DNA of 64,000 nt, taken from Candidatus Hadersleviella danica (GTDB lineage Bacteria; Chloroflexota; Anaerolineae; Promineifilales; Promineifilaceae). The stretch covers positions 1 to 64,000 of the forward strand of contig JADJSZ010000109.1 of assembly GCA_016711405.1 (NCBI GenBank), written 5' to 3'. The position numbers and the translations under genes are program-made. The notes beneath the pieces are model-generated. The model was not told the origin of the DNA. It saw nothing but the letters and a program-made list of their open reading frames with translations, and made no database searches. Every line of letters begins with the position of its first letter. The stretch's first letter is position 1. Positions 1-9,613 of this stretch are shown piece by piece.

Positions 1-1970
1 TTTCACTACTAACAGTTCCCAACACAGCCACATCGCCCCCACCCAACACCCCAACCTCGGGTAGGTTTCCCCACCACCTCGCCTGAAGCCGTCACCAGCA
101 TAAACTCCCCTGCGGGCGGCACATCCCGGCCAACGGCAAGAGTACAGCTCATCGGCCACTATTTCGCCCACCACCCATTGGCTGGTTGGGTGGGTGTTGT
201 GGCGAGGCATCCCAGCCATGTTGAGCGAGGGTTGAGGTGTGGCAGGGGTCAACAGGTGGATAAAGTGGTGGTAATCGGCCCATGCCCCCTGCAACGCCTC
301 CCAATAGAGGGTGAGGCGATGCCCTCGGCCGTTTCCTCGCAGAACCAGCCCACAACCGCGCAACACCAATCAGCGGCTCCCCTGCGGCCGACACAAAAGT
401 TGCTTCCGGCAGGCGTAAGGCTACTTTAACGACCTGAAATTTAGGCTGGTGGGCGTAAAACGCAACCCACTTATCCATATATCCATACCCCCAAACGGCA
501 GGTCAGAAGGATGACCTCTTGGCTGTAGCGTGGTCGTAAAGCGTCACCGTTTGCACACATGGGGGCGGGAACGGCCGTTCCTCAGGCAAGGGCAGGGCAA
601 AACCTCCCTATGCACCCACTCCCCTGCGGGTACAGCCCACCGTGGGCAAATAGCCGCCAGCCGGCTGGCTATCAAACTGCCGCCTGATGAAAGGGGATGC
701 CCGTCTCGCTGGTTAGCCGCCCCGACGTTTTGTAGCTTTCGCCCAGCGGCCGTGCCGTGAACCACGCCACAGTCATATCCAGCACGGTGGGGTGCGCTGG
801 CTGTAGCTTGCACAGGGGCGCACCTCAAGCGGGGGTGGTGGGGGCTGGTTCACGGCCGCCGAGGAGCGGCGACAAGCGAATGGGGAGATAAGTCGGGCAG
901 CGCACGCGGTCTGCCAGCGGGGGTCAACGGCCGTGTCTGTCCATCTGCCCACAAAATTTGGAAATGGAAACCCGCTGGGAGGCGTGGCGGAATTGGATCT
1001 GCATGAGATGGGTAGACATTTAATTCGGCCGTGGTTTGAACTGTGGAACCACATCATTGTAAAAATAAGTCGCGGGGTGGTGAGGGCAATGGTGATAAGA
1101 GTGTTCGCTTGTTCGGGAAGCTCACTCCAAAAACAGGGTCAATTCAGCGTCGCTTGGCAAGCGGAGAATGGCTTGGCTGTTACCGCATTCGTAGCGCATC
1201 AAATAAGGCCCCATTTGGTAAAGGCAATGCCTTCCCGTGGAGCGTGCAAGAAGGCCATCTCCTCCAAAATCTTGGCTGAGATTTCCGAGAGGCGCGGCCG
1301 TTTGTCGCCCATCCCACCACCCTCCAGCGACCGGAGCGCAGCGGCAAAAAAATAGCCAAATCAGGCACGCCAAGGAGAGATAAAAAAAGTGAAACCCCCG
1401 CTTGGGTTGCCGCCGAAGCCAAACCACGCCATACTAACCCAACGATGCCCAAAGCGCCAAACTGACGGGTTCGGCCGCGAGGCGCGATGGGGTGCGGCGC
1501 AAAATTTAGGTCAGGTGTGGCTCCCCTCGGGCAAGGTGGCGGTGGCGAGGCCAGAGCCGCGTGCGGCCGTTAGTTCGATGGGTTGGCCAGCGGCCGTGGC
1601 CTCCCAGCCAGACCACAGCATGAGTGGCAAAGTCAGGGTCGCCTCGGGGCTATGTACCACCACCCGCACACCTGTTTGTGGTGCGCTGGTTCATGAGGGT
1701 AGCCTCGGCCGTGCCCGCCGTTGGCTGCGCCCTCCACCGCTGGCCGTATTCCAGCCACGCACTGCTCACAGGCGGGTTGCACGGCGGGGTGAGGTATTCG
1801 TGGTTTATGGTCGTGCCGATGTTGCCCGTAAACCATTCGTATTGGGCTATGGCCTCGGCCGTCACTTCCTCGTCCACAATGGGCAAATAATCGGGCCGCA
1901 AGCCCCCCAAACTGGTAATAGCCACCCCCACAATCACCCCTGCGGGCACGAGCCGCTTCACCCACGCCCA

Positions 1971-2003
1971 CTTGCCACTAACCACTAACCACTGCCCACT
2001 CAC
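1971..2003. repeat. AGTGGTT-type heptamer array interrupting the membrane protein gene
   Basis: On the minus strand this reads as AGTGGTTAGTGGTTAGTGG-like heptamers. The upstream frame ends here (FTQFPE then TGA), and the next family-like frame resumes directly after it, so the array marks a break in the gene. The same heptamer fills the gaps at 32662-32737, 34819-34881 and 35625-35755. Confidence 0.75.
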
Positions 2004-2530
2004 TCCGGGAACTGGGTAAAGGAGATGAGCGGCAGGCTATCCCACACGGGTTGGGAGAGGGGCATCATCATCAGGGTGGCAACGGCCATGGCCAGCAGGG
2101 CGACGGCCGCCCAGCCCGCCCCCTCGCGGCGGCGCACAATGGCCCACAGACCGCCCATCACCCCCAGTCCCAGTAAAACAGCTTGCAGTAGCCCCATGCG
2201 AAACGCTTGCAGGGCGTTGGTTTCGTAGCTAAACAACAAACTGGTTTGGGCGAGTTCGCCAAGGGGGCGGAAGTGGCGGCTGTAGTGGAAATAATCGGCC
2301 GTGATGCCATCCAACTGGGTGAATCCCTGTTCCGCCAAGGCGGGCCACCAAAACCACGCCGAAAGCACCAGCCCCAGCAAAGCTCCCCCAGCCAACCGCC
2401 CCAGTGTGGCCAGCCGCCCCTTGCTCTGCCACACCACCATCAGCCCCACCAGCAAGGCAAACGGGCTAAAGATGAGCGCCGAAATGTTGTGGCTGAGAAC
2501 CAAGCCCGCATAAGCCAGTGCTAAGCAGAA

Positions 2531-2620
2531 AGTGCTGAGTGCTGAGTGCTGAGTCACCTCTGCGCCCCCGCTCCTCTGCTCCTCTGCCCCTCTGCTCCTC
2601 TGCTCCTCCGCTCCTCTGCC
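2531..2620. repeat. Short tandem repeat array inserted inside a coding region
   Basis: The array joins a period-7 block (AGTGCTG repeated) to a period-8 block (CTGCTCCT variants). It is read in frame on the minus strand as a Gln/Glu/Arg-rich insert (RGAEEQRS repeated) between two membrane segments of the PTPS-related gene. The same words occur in intergenic regions, for example near 6430, 27950 and 59690. Confidence 0.8.
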
Positions 2621-3128
2621 CAATTTCGCCATTGCTAACAAAACCAGCGGAAAAAACGCCATCGCCCAAAACTCGGCGATGGAATCGCCGCGCACGTAGA
2701 CGTTGACGAGGTGGAAGGGGGCGAGGGTGTAGACGGCCGAACTTAGCAATGCGGCCGTGTCACTCCCCCACCAACGTTGGCCGAGCCGAAAAGTGCCCCA
2801 CGCGGCCGTGAGAAACGCCGCCAACTGGCTCAACTGAAGCGCCCGCACCAAGCTAAAGCCCAGCAAACGGAAAAACAGGGCGATGTAGTAAGCGAGAGGG
2901 GTAGTAGTTGTAGAAGGGGTAGCCGTAGCCGTAATTGCTGTCGGGCATCCAGCGCACGGGAAAATGGCCGTCGCGCACGGCCGTTTCCATTTGGTGCAAC
3001 CGTTGCAACAAAAAAGGGCTGTCGCCACCCCCACGGGTGTTCAACAGCCCTTCACCGCTCAGCAATGGCCACGCCGCTATAACAGCGACGACCAACGCGA
3101 GTAAGAGCAAACTATCAGCACGACGCAT

Positions 3129-3209
3129 TGGATTCAATGAATAATGAGTAATTAATAATGAATAAACGTTCTTTTGTTACTCATTATTCATTATTCATTA
3201 TTCATTCCA
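3129..3209. repeat. Intergenic hairpin of ATTATTC-type tandem words
   Basis: Short AT-rich words (TTCATTAT, period 8) occur in both orientations around a small centre, so the region can fold into an imperfect stem-loop between the membrane protein and the surface protein gene. Confidence 0.6.
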
Positions 3210-4529
3210 TTACGCTTTCCGTTGTTGCATGACAACTACCGCCAGCAAGACCATGAGCAGGACAACGGCGAGGCCGATGACCCCGAGGCCGACGAGACCC
3301 CAAACACCCAAACCAGCACTCGAGGCGGTTTCGGTGGGTTGCAAGGCACCTTCGCCTTCAGTGGGCACGGCCGTTGCGCCAGCGGCTACGGTGGCAGTGG
3401 CGGTGGGTTGGGTGGCCACTTCGGTGGCAGGGGCAGCTTGTTTCACTCGGCTACCAAACTCAATCCCAACCGTCTTGCCCTCTTCTACATTGATAGTGAT
3501 ATTGCCCACGGTGGTCATTTCCAGTGTGCCGGGCACTGTTTGGGCCACTTGGTAAGCCCCTGTGGGCAACCCCTCAAAGCAGACAGGGGTGGCGGTGCCG
3601 GGCGAAACGCCTTCGCTGACAATGCCGCCACCTTGGGCAATGGTAAAGCGGATACCCGCCATGTACCCTTCATTGGTCTCATGCAAGCCGTTGGCATTGG
3701 TATCGCCAAAAGCGTTGATGCAGATGGAGCCACCTGTTGGGGTGGGGGTGGGGGGGATGGGGGTCGGGCTGGGCACGGGGGTTTCCGTGGGCACGGCCGT
3801 TGGCGCGGCCGTGGGGGGTACGGCCGTTGGTGGCACCACCACAGGCGGCGAAGTCGGTTGTGGGACAGGGGTATTGGTGGGTGGGGGAGCCGAGGTGGTC
3901 AGTTCCGCCTTGTCGAACCACGCATCCAAATGAGCGCGGCAAAAGCCCGTGCCCGTAAAGTCTGCCTCGACAAAAACGGAGATTTTGGCTCCTGTGGCCG
4001 TCGCTTCTACGGCCGTTTGTTGCCATGCATCGTGGGGGGAGATGGCATTGCTCCACACAATGGCCGAAGATGTCCACAACCCACTGCCTGTGGGGTTAAT
4101 ACCCATCCGAATGCGCGGGTTTGTGCTACGGTCAGAGGCGGCGGGGTATTGATCATTCGAGGTGCGGAGCCAACCCCACGCCGAGAAGCGGTAAGTGGTG
4201 CCGGCCGTTACGGCCACATCTTGCACCACCCCACCGCGCCATGTGTCGAATTGGTTGCCCACCGCTTGCGAACGTGCGCCATCTAAAATGATGGCGCCGT
4301 TAAATTCTGGCCCCCACTTGGGCTGGACGGAATAACGCCCCGCACAATCGGCGACTTTGGCCGCTTCTTCGTGCCACCGCCCCCAACCCTGTGCCGCCCC
4401 GTTGCTGTAAGGCTCTTCAAAGCTGGGGTTAGAAAGTAGATTGGTTTGGGCTTCCAACCGCTGAGGCATCTGCCCGAAACCCAAGATGGCTAATAAGGCA
4501 ACCACGGCCAGCCATTGTAATTTGCGCAT
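3210..4529 (-). CDS. Secreted, membrane-anchored surface protein with CBM-like and SdrD B-like domains
   Basis: 439 residues. An N-terminal signal peptide (about 1-28) is followed by a galactose-binding/CBM4_9-like jelly-roll domain (about 29-215; opening motif NLLSNPSFEEP). A Pro/Thr-rich linker follows (about 216-285). Next is an SdrD B-like/Cna-B-type domain (about 288-360; FGDTNANGLHETNEG is the typical Ca-binding-like loop), then a second Thr/Ala-rich linker. A C-terminal TM helix ends in a short basic tail (QQRKA). A good ribosome-binding site (AGGAGAG) precedes the ATG. It is a paralogue of the next gene upstream. It probably sits on the outer face of the cell and may bind carbohydrate; no enzyme domain is visible. 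The family assignment comes from motifs, so the ligand is unknown. Confidence 0.8.
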   Translation of the reverse strand: MRKLQWLAVVALLAILGFGQMPQRLEAQTNLLSNPSFEEPYSNGAAQGWGRWHEEAAKVADCAGRYSVQPKWGPEFNGAIILDGARSQAVGNQFDTWRGGVVQDVAVTAGTTYRFSAWGWLRTSNDQYPAASDRSTNPRIRMGINPTGSGLWTSSAIVWSNAISPHDAWQQTAVEATATGAKISVFVEADFTGTGFCRAHLDAWFDKAELTTSAPPPTNTPVPQPTSPPVVVPPTAVPPTAAPTAVPTETPVPSPTPIPPTPTPTGGSICINAFGDTNANGLHETNEGYMAGIRFTIAQGGGIVSEGVSPGTATPVCFEGLPTGAYQVAQTVPGTLEMTTVGNITINVEEGKTVGIEFGSRVKQAAPATEVATQPTATATVAAGATAVPTEGEGALQPTETASSAGLGVWGLVGLGVIGLAVVLLMVLLAVVVMQQRKA

Positions 4530-4737
4530 CTCTTCTCTCCTGAGAATAAATAGTTACTGGTTATGCGTTATTCGTTACTGGTTATTCGTTAGTAACTATT
4601 CGGAGATAGAGGGAACATGGTTGTTCCGCCGACTAAGGCTTCCTCTATCTCTACATCTTGCCCACGAATAGTTACATTCGTTATTGGTTCAATGCACCAG
4701 CACCCCAACAACGAATAACCAATAACCAATAACCTCT
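4530..4737. repeat. Intergenic repeat block between the two surface-protein genes
   Basis: The block contains AACCAAT and ATTCGTTA-type period-7/8 words in both orientations, plus a 'tagaggga...tccctcta'-like inverted pair. No coding sequence is visible here. Confidence 0.6.
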
Positions 4738-6407
4738 TTACGCCCGACGGCCGCTGAGGACGACGAGAATGACCCCGACGAGCAAAACGGCCGCAATCCC
4801 CACAATAATCCATGTGACAAAACTGGTGGAGGAGGCGCTCTCGGCCGCTTCGGTTGCCGCCGCTTCTATTTCGGCCGAGGTGGTTTCGGCGGAAGTTGTA
4901 TTTTCGGTAGCGGCCGTGGATGTTTCACTGGTTGTCGTTGCCACCATAGCCACTTCGGCGACTTCTTCAGTGGTTTGGGCGGCTTGGGCGGCCGTCTCAT
5001 CCACATAGCTCCCGAAATCGAGGCTAAAGTTTGCCCCGTCGGTGAGCGCTAGTGCCCAATCGGGGGCATTGCTGGCCATTTCGTTGGCGGCCAAGGAGCG
5101 GCTGATGCGGTAAGTGCCCGCAGGTAAGCCCTCAATGCAATAGGGTTCGGAAGCACCATCGGTAACGTAGTTGCTAATCACAGCATCGCCATCGGCAATG
5201 GTGAAGGCCACGGCCGCTTTCAGCCCTTCGCCCTCGTTTAGAACGCCATCGCGGTTGGTGTCATCAAAAGCCCGCAGGCAGACGGTGGCCCCAACAGGAG
5301 CGGCCGTTGGCTCGGGGGATGGCTCGGCCGTGGGGGCAGGGGTTGCCTCGGCGGCCGTTTCACCAGTGGTATCGCCAGAGCCTTCTTCGGTGGTGGTCTC
5401 TTCGGCCGTGGCTTTCGGCTCGGGGTCGGTTCGGCCGCAGGCGGGTCTACTTTGCCGATGATGTATTGTTCACCCACATTGATAAAGCTATCACGGGTGA
5501 GCGGGGGATTGAGTTCCAAGAACCCGTCCAACGTGAGACCAGCACGAGCGGCCAGTGCCCACATCGTATCGCCGGGTTGTACAGTGACCAAAATTAACCC
5601 TTCCGCATTGGGGGTAGGGGTAGGGCCGGGCACATAGGCAGGCGCGGCAGGAGCAGCCCCACTGCCTGTGCCCCCACCAGCGGGTGCAGAGCCTTGGCCA
5701 ACGACGACCAATGAGGCTTCATCCCAATAAATATCGTTGTGCTTGCGTGGCTCGGCTGGGGCAGACCACATGAAGACGGTGACGGCCGTGCCTTGCGCCG
5801 CCGCTTCTATCTCGAAGGGTACATAATTGTCATACGGATTTTGGTAGCCCGACCAGACAATACTGCCCGAAAACGGGTTGGAACCACCTGTGGGGTCTAT
5901 GCCAATCCGCATATTAACGGGTGTGGGGTAATCTGAGGGAATCGCATCACTGGCGGAAGACCATGCTTGCCCCCAGATGGTGTACTTGACCCGCGCATTG
6001 GCGGGCACGGTGACTCGTTGCCACATGCCGGCCGTGTGGGTGCTGTGGAAGGTGAAGTATTGCGCCGCTTGTACGCCCCCTTTCACCCGGTCAAGATAGG
6101 GGCAGGGTTGGCTGGGGCAAACGGGCTTGTATTCAGGCATCCGATTGATGAGTTCGCCATCGGTGGCGCTTTGGGAAACCCACCACGGGAACCAGCCATC
6201 GGGCATTTGGGCGGTGGTGCAAACGCCAAGCGTACAAGCCGCTTTTTGTTGGTCGGTTTGGGGAACAAACGAGCTGTATTGCCCATCAAAGCCGGGGTTA
6301 ACCAGCAAGTTTTGCTGGGCATGGGCGATGGGTTGGCTGGCCACGGCCGCCCATAAACCCAAGGCCAATAAAATGGCCAGCGTCGGTAATAATCGAATTT
6401 GTCTCAT
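4738..6407 (-). CDS. Surface protein with CBM-like, LysM and SdrD B-like domains (one frameshift)
   Basis: Two reading frames, 5238-6407 and 4738-5211, join through a one-base shift near 5419 to give about 555 residues. Order: signal peptide (1-31), CBM-like domain opening with NLLVNPGFDGQY, and a LysM domain at about 270-320 (VTVQPGDTMWALAARAGL; NVGEQYIIG). A Thr/Glu/Pro linker, an SdrD B-like domain (FDDTNRDGVLNEGEG), a low-complexity Thr/Ala/Glu stalk and a C-terminal TM helix with a basic RRA tail follow. It is the upstream paralogue of 3210-4529, with the LysM domain as the main addition. LysM domains bind N-acetylglucosamine polymers, which suggests contact with peptidoglycan or another glycan. 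The ATG at 6407 has a purine-rich site (GAGGAAGAAG) upstream. Confidence 0.78.
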
Positions 6408-6552
6408 AATCTTCTTCCTCGTCTGAATAAGTGCTAAGTAGAAAGTGCTGAGTGCGGTGAATAAAGTACAAAGTACGAATGACGAAGTACGAAATTAATC
6501 GGGGGCCATCGTAATTCGCCCTTTTTTCAATAGGCTCAGCACTTAGCTCTTT
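6408..6552. repeat. Intergenic stem-loop built from AGTGCTGAGT and ACGAAGT words
   Basis: Copies of AGTGCTAAGT/AGTGCTGAGT at about 6430-6457 face their inverse near 6534-6556, enclosing a smaller ACGAAGTACGAA block. The right end overlaps the stop codon region of the glycosyltransferase gene. Confidence 0.65.
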
Positions 6553-8471
6553 CTACTCTTCTAAAGGATTCTCGGGTTGGCCACTGGGGTAGAGACCAAT
6601 CACGAGTTGGTGACGGCCGCTGTCATACGGTTCGGGTAGGGTGAGGTGGTGAATATCTTGCACGAGTAAATCGGGGCGCCATGTGGGGCTGGGCCAAAAA
6701 CCACCTGCGGGGGGGGCATCGCTTTGGGCAATGAGTTGGCCTGTTTGCTTGTCTAACAGGTGGACAAATACGGTGAGGGGCGGCCGTTCTGCCGCCCCGT
6801 CGGTTGCTACTGTCCAGTGCAATTTCACCCGCAATACATCGCCATTTACCTCAAGTTGGGGTTCCGCCCACAGCATGTAAAAATCGTCGTAAACGGCCGC
6901 TGGTGTGTGGCCATTTTTAGACCACGGTTGAGCCGTATAGCGCACAAAAAGCGGGTAGGGAGTGGGTTCCAAATCTCCCCGTGCCCAAGAGCCTAATTCG
7001 GCCGAGACAATGGCTGGGCCGCGCACGAGTTGGGGCACGGCCGCCAGTAATTCCGCCTCATGTGGCCAGAGGTAAAACACCACGGGCGGGTCAAGCGGAG
7101 AGAGTGTTGGCTGGAAAAAGGTGGGGGGGTGTGCGGGGTGGAGCAAAAAGCGCACCGACGGCCACCCGCTCCAAAACCGCTCGTCGAGAACAACGGCCGT
7201 CTCGGGCGATTCGGCCAAAATGCGCTCCGCCAAATCTCGTGCCGCCGCCTCGAATAGATAGCCCGTGTCGGGCTGGCGAGCATACACAATAAAATAGTCA
7301 CGCACTGTTAAGGTTAAACTAGCCAATAATAGGATAACCAGTATACCTTGTCGCCAAAGCGGAGCTAGTTTAGGCCATGCGGCGAAGTGTGACAACCCTA
7401 TTGCAGGAAACATTAAGGTAGCTGGCAAAATACCTGCCACGCGCAAAAAGTGGGGCGTGTCCTCAGCGAAGATGGTGGGGCCGAGCATAACGGCCGTCCA
7501 CAACAGGGCGGCCGTGGCCGCTGGCCGCCGCCAATGGACGAGGCACCAGCCCACCCCCCACACAAAAAAAATGGCCATGAGCGGGTCGAACAACGGCCGC
7601 CCGGCGGGGTTGTGGCGAATAATCTCATCCCCGTGCCAGAAAAAGAGGCCGAGGGCTGACCCAATTTGCCGTGCCAGCGTGCCCCACAAATCGCCGCCGT
7701 TAATGTCGGGGTGCAAAATCGAGACTTGGCCGACGCGCCCCAAAATCATCTCGGGCTGTTGCCATGTAAGCAGGGCGAGGGGGGCGATGATGATGGCGAA
7801 GCCAACGGCCGCCCACGCCAACCCCGGCCAAAACGGCCGCCAATTTTTTTGCCACAACAGGTAGGCCATCAGCACGACGAGGAGAGCGGGGGTGAAGCGC
7901 ACGGCCGCGTAGCTGTAAAAGGCAAGGGCGTAGATGGCTCCTGCGGCCATCCATAGCCCGTTTTGTTGCCGCCGATAGGCGAGGGTGGCCAGCCATGCGG
8001 CCGTGGCCAGCAGGGGAACCATCAGCCCCACGCGCAGGCCGATGCGGCCGAGGTGCATGGGCCACAGGGTGACAGCCCACAGCCATGCGGTGAGCAAGCC
8101 GACCCGCTGGCCAAACCATTCGGCGGCCAATTTGTAGGTGGCCAAGGTGGTGAGGATGCCGACGACGGCCGCGCCCATGCGCAAAGCGAACGCGGTGCGC
8201 CCCCAAATGCCTACGGCGAGGGCGGTGAGGTAGATGTAGAGCGGTTCGCGGCCGTTGTTGGCCGTAAAAAAAGGGCGTGTTGCCCTTGCCAAATGCCGAG
8301 CGCGTCGAAGCCGTTGTACGCTTCGTCGCGGTATAACCCGCTGGGCACATCGCCCAATTGCCACAGGCGCAGAAATGCGGCCACACCAAGAATGAACAAT
8401 AAGAAAGCCCATCTCGAGCGAGATAGGCTTTCCAAAAAGCGTTTTATGGTCGTTGGAGCGGTGCGCTTCAT
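6553..8471 (-). CDS. GT39/ArnT-type polytopic membrane glycosyltransferase (one frameshift)
   Basis: The N-terminal frame 8211-8471 (MKRTAPTTIKRFLESLSRS...) and the main frame (6553 up to about 8270) join across a T7 run near 8266, giving about 639 residues. After one TM helix come the loop motif LYRDEAYNGFDA, with the acidic residue typical of dolichyl-phosphate-mannose/ArnT-like enzymes, and the motif ANNGREPLYIYL. About ten TM segments follow, then a C-terminal soluble beta-rich domain (about 450-639). The family moves sugars from polyprenyl-phosphate carriers to acceptors outside the membrane; donor and acceptor are unknown here. A near-consensus promoter and the site AAGGAGA precede the ATG at 8471. 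Confidence 0.82.
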
Positions 8472-8498
8472 TCAGCGTCTCCTTGTCAAATCGGGGTC

Positions 8499-8526
8499 AG
8501 TATAGCAAAATAGCCTCTTGTGTCAA
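8499..8526 (-). promoter_or_regulatory. Sigma-70-like promoter of the GT39 gene
   Basis: On the minus strand TTGACA (8521-8526) and TATACT (8499-8504) are separated by 16 bp. The start codon at 8471 follows about 28 bp after the -10 box, with AAGGAGA at 8478-8484. This is a close match to the housekeeping consensus, but transcription has not been shown. Confidence 0.7.
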
Positions 8527-8602
8527 ACGAATCCAGAGGGGGAGCAGGTGGTCAGTCTTTGGTTTATGTCAACAAAACTGAGCATATCCTTACCAATTCC
8601 CA

Positions 8603-9613
8603 ATGCCCTTTATGAATACCATTACCCTTTCCCAAAACGGCCGTGTGGCCACCCTTTCCCTTAATCGCCCCGAAGTCCACAATGCCCTCAACCAAGAGTT
8701 GATGGCGGAGATGGCCGCCGCCTTACAGCAGTTGGCGCAAGATGACAGCGTGCGCGTTGTGGTGTTGGCGGCCGTGGGGGGCACTTTTTGTGCGGGCGGC
8801 GACCTGAAGATGATGCGTGAGGCGGCCGATTACACCTTTGAGCAAAACAAAGCGGGCGGTTACGAGATTTTTGATTTGCTGGGCACGATGAGCGAATTTC
8901 CCAAGCCGTTGGTCGGCCGAGTGCAGGGGCACGCCCTTGGGGGTGGGGTGGGGTTGCTCAGTTGTTGCGATATTGTGGTGGCGGTGGCCAAGGCGCAATT
9001 TGGCCTGACTGAATCGCGGCTGGGGATTGTGCCGGCCGTGATTTCGCCTTATGTCATCAACAAAATTGGGGTGAGCAACGGCCGACAACTCTTCCTGACA
9101 GGCGAGCGGTTTAGCGCCGATTACGCCCGCCAAGTTGGCCTTGTGCATTATGTGGAACCCGATGAGGAGGCTTTGGATGAGCGCATTACCGAGCGAGTGG
9201 GGGAATTGCTGATGGCTTCGCCCCAATCGCAGGCGGTGGCCAAGCAACTCATCCGCACAGTGGCGTATCAGCCCATTCCCGCCATGCGGGAGTACACCGC
9301 CCAAACGATTGCGGAGTGCCGGGCGAGTGAGGACGGCCGTGAGGGGGGAGCTTCCCGAGCGGCCATTTTGCACGCTTATCCGACTTTATGGGGGGAAGAT
9401 TTGGCGAATACATGGGCTTATTATCAGTTGCACCGCCCAGAAATTGACCAGCAAATTGCATTTAACCTAGCCCATGTTCCACAAAATTCTTGTTGCCAAC
9501 CGAGGCGAAATTGCCAAACGCATTTTTGCCGCTTGCCGCGAACTCGGCGTGCGCTCCGTGGCCATTTATTCCGAGGCCGATGCTGGTGCGCCGTGGCTGA
9601 AAACGGCCGATGA
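8603..9613 (+). CDS. Enoyl-CoA hydratase (crotonase), 3-methylglutaconyl-CoA hydratase-like; C-terminus uncertain
   Basis: The crotonase fold is clear to about residue 250: oxyanion-hole motifs GGTFCAGGDLKMM and GHALGGGVGLLS, and LGIVPAVISPYVINKIG, a stretch characteristic of LiuC-type 3-methylglutaconyl-CoA hydratases. Family members usually end at about 260 residues (near 9390) after a DGREG motif, which is present at about 9336-9350. Here the frame runs on to 9613 and overlaps the biotin carboxylase start (9474) by 140 bp. A frameshift in the G run near 9345 is likely, and the last 80-90 residues of the open frame are probably not real. Position upstream of the biotin carboxylase and carrier genes fits a leucine/isovalerate degradation operon. 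An alternative start is ATG 8612. Confidence 0.8.
   Translation: MPFMNTITLSQNGRVATLSLNRPEVHNALNQELMAEMAAALQQLAQDDSVRVVVLAAVGGTFCAGGDLKMMREAADYTFEQNKAGGYEIFDLLGTMSEFPKPLVGRVQGHALGGGVGLLSCCDIVVAVAKAQFGLTESRLGIVPAVISPYVINKIGVSNGRQLFLTGERFSADYARQVGLVHYVEPDEEALDERITERVGELLMASPQSQAVAKQLIRTVAYQPIPAMREYTAQTIAECRASEDGREGGASRAAILHAYPTLWGEDLANTWAYYQLHRPEIDQQIAFNLAHVPQNSCCQPRRNCQTHFCRLPRTRRALRGHLFRGRCWCAVAENGR

Larger units (their letters stand above)
1..3128 (-). pseudogene. PTPS-related polytopic membrane protein, multiply frameshifted, 3' end outside window
   Basis: The reading frame starts with a signal/TM segment (ATG at 3128, MRRADSLLLLALVV) and continues through many hydrophobic segments. Motifs such as YGYPFYNYYP, YVRGDSIAEF and LVLSHNISALIF match the PTPS-related (6-pyruvoyl-tetrahydropterin synthase related) membrane protein family, seen in Chloroflexi with a GT-like exterior domain. 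The frame changes near 2895 (C run), at 2003, near 1665, near 1515 and several times below 1400. The segments 1650-2003 (DYLPIVDEEVTAEAIAQYEW) and 178-470 (LTLYWEALQG, FIHLL on the minus strand) keep family-like sequence. Two intergenic-type short repeat arrays sit inside the coding region, at 2531-2620 and 1971-2003. Either the gene is decaying or this stretch has poor consensus quality. Its substrate is unknown. Confidence 0.6.

Noticed and set aside
1..1400. Separate small genes in the left 1.4 kb
   Set aside because: All short ORFs are fragments or shadows of the frameshifted C-terminal domain of the membrane protein.
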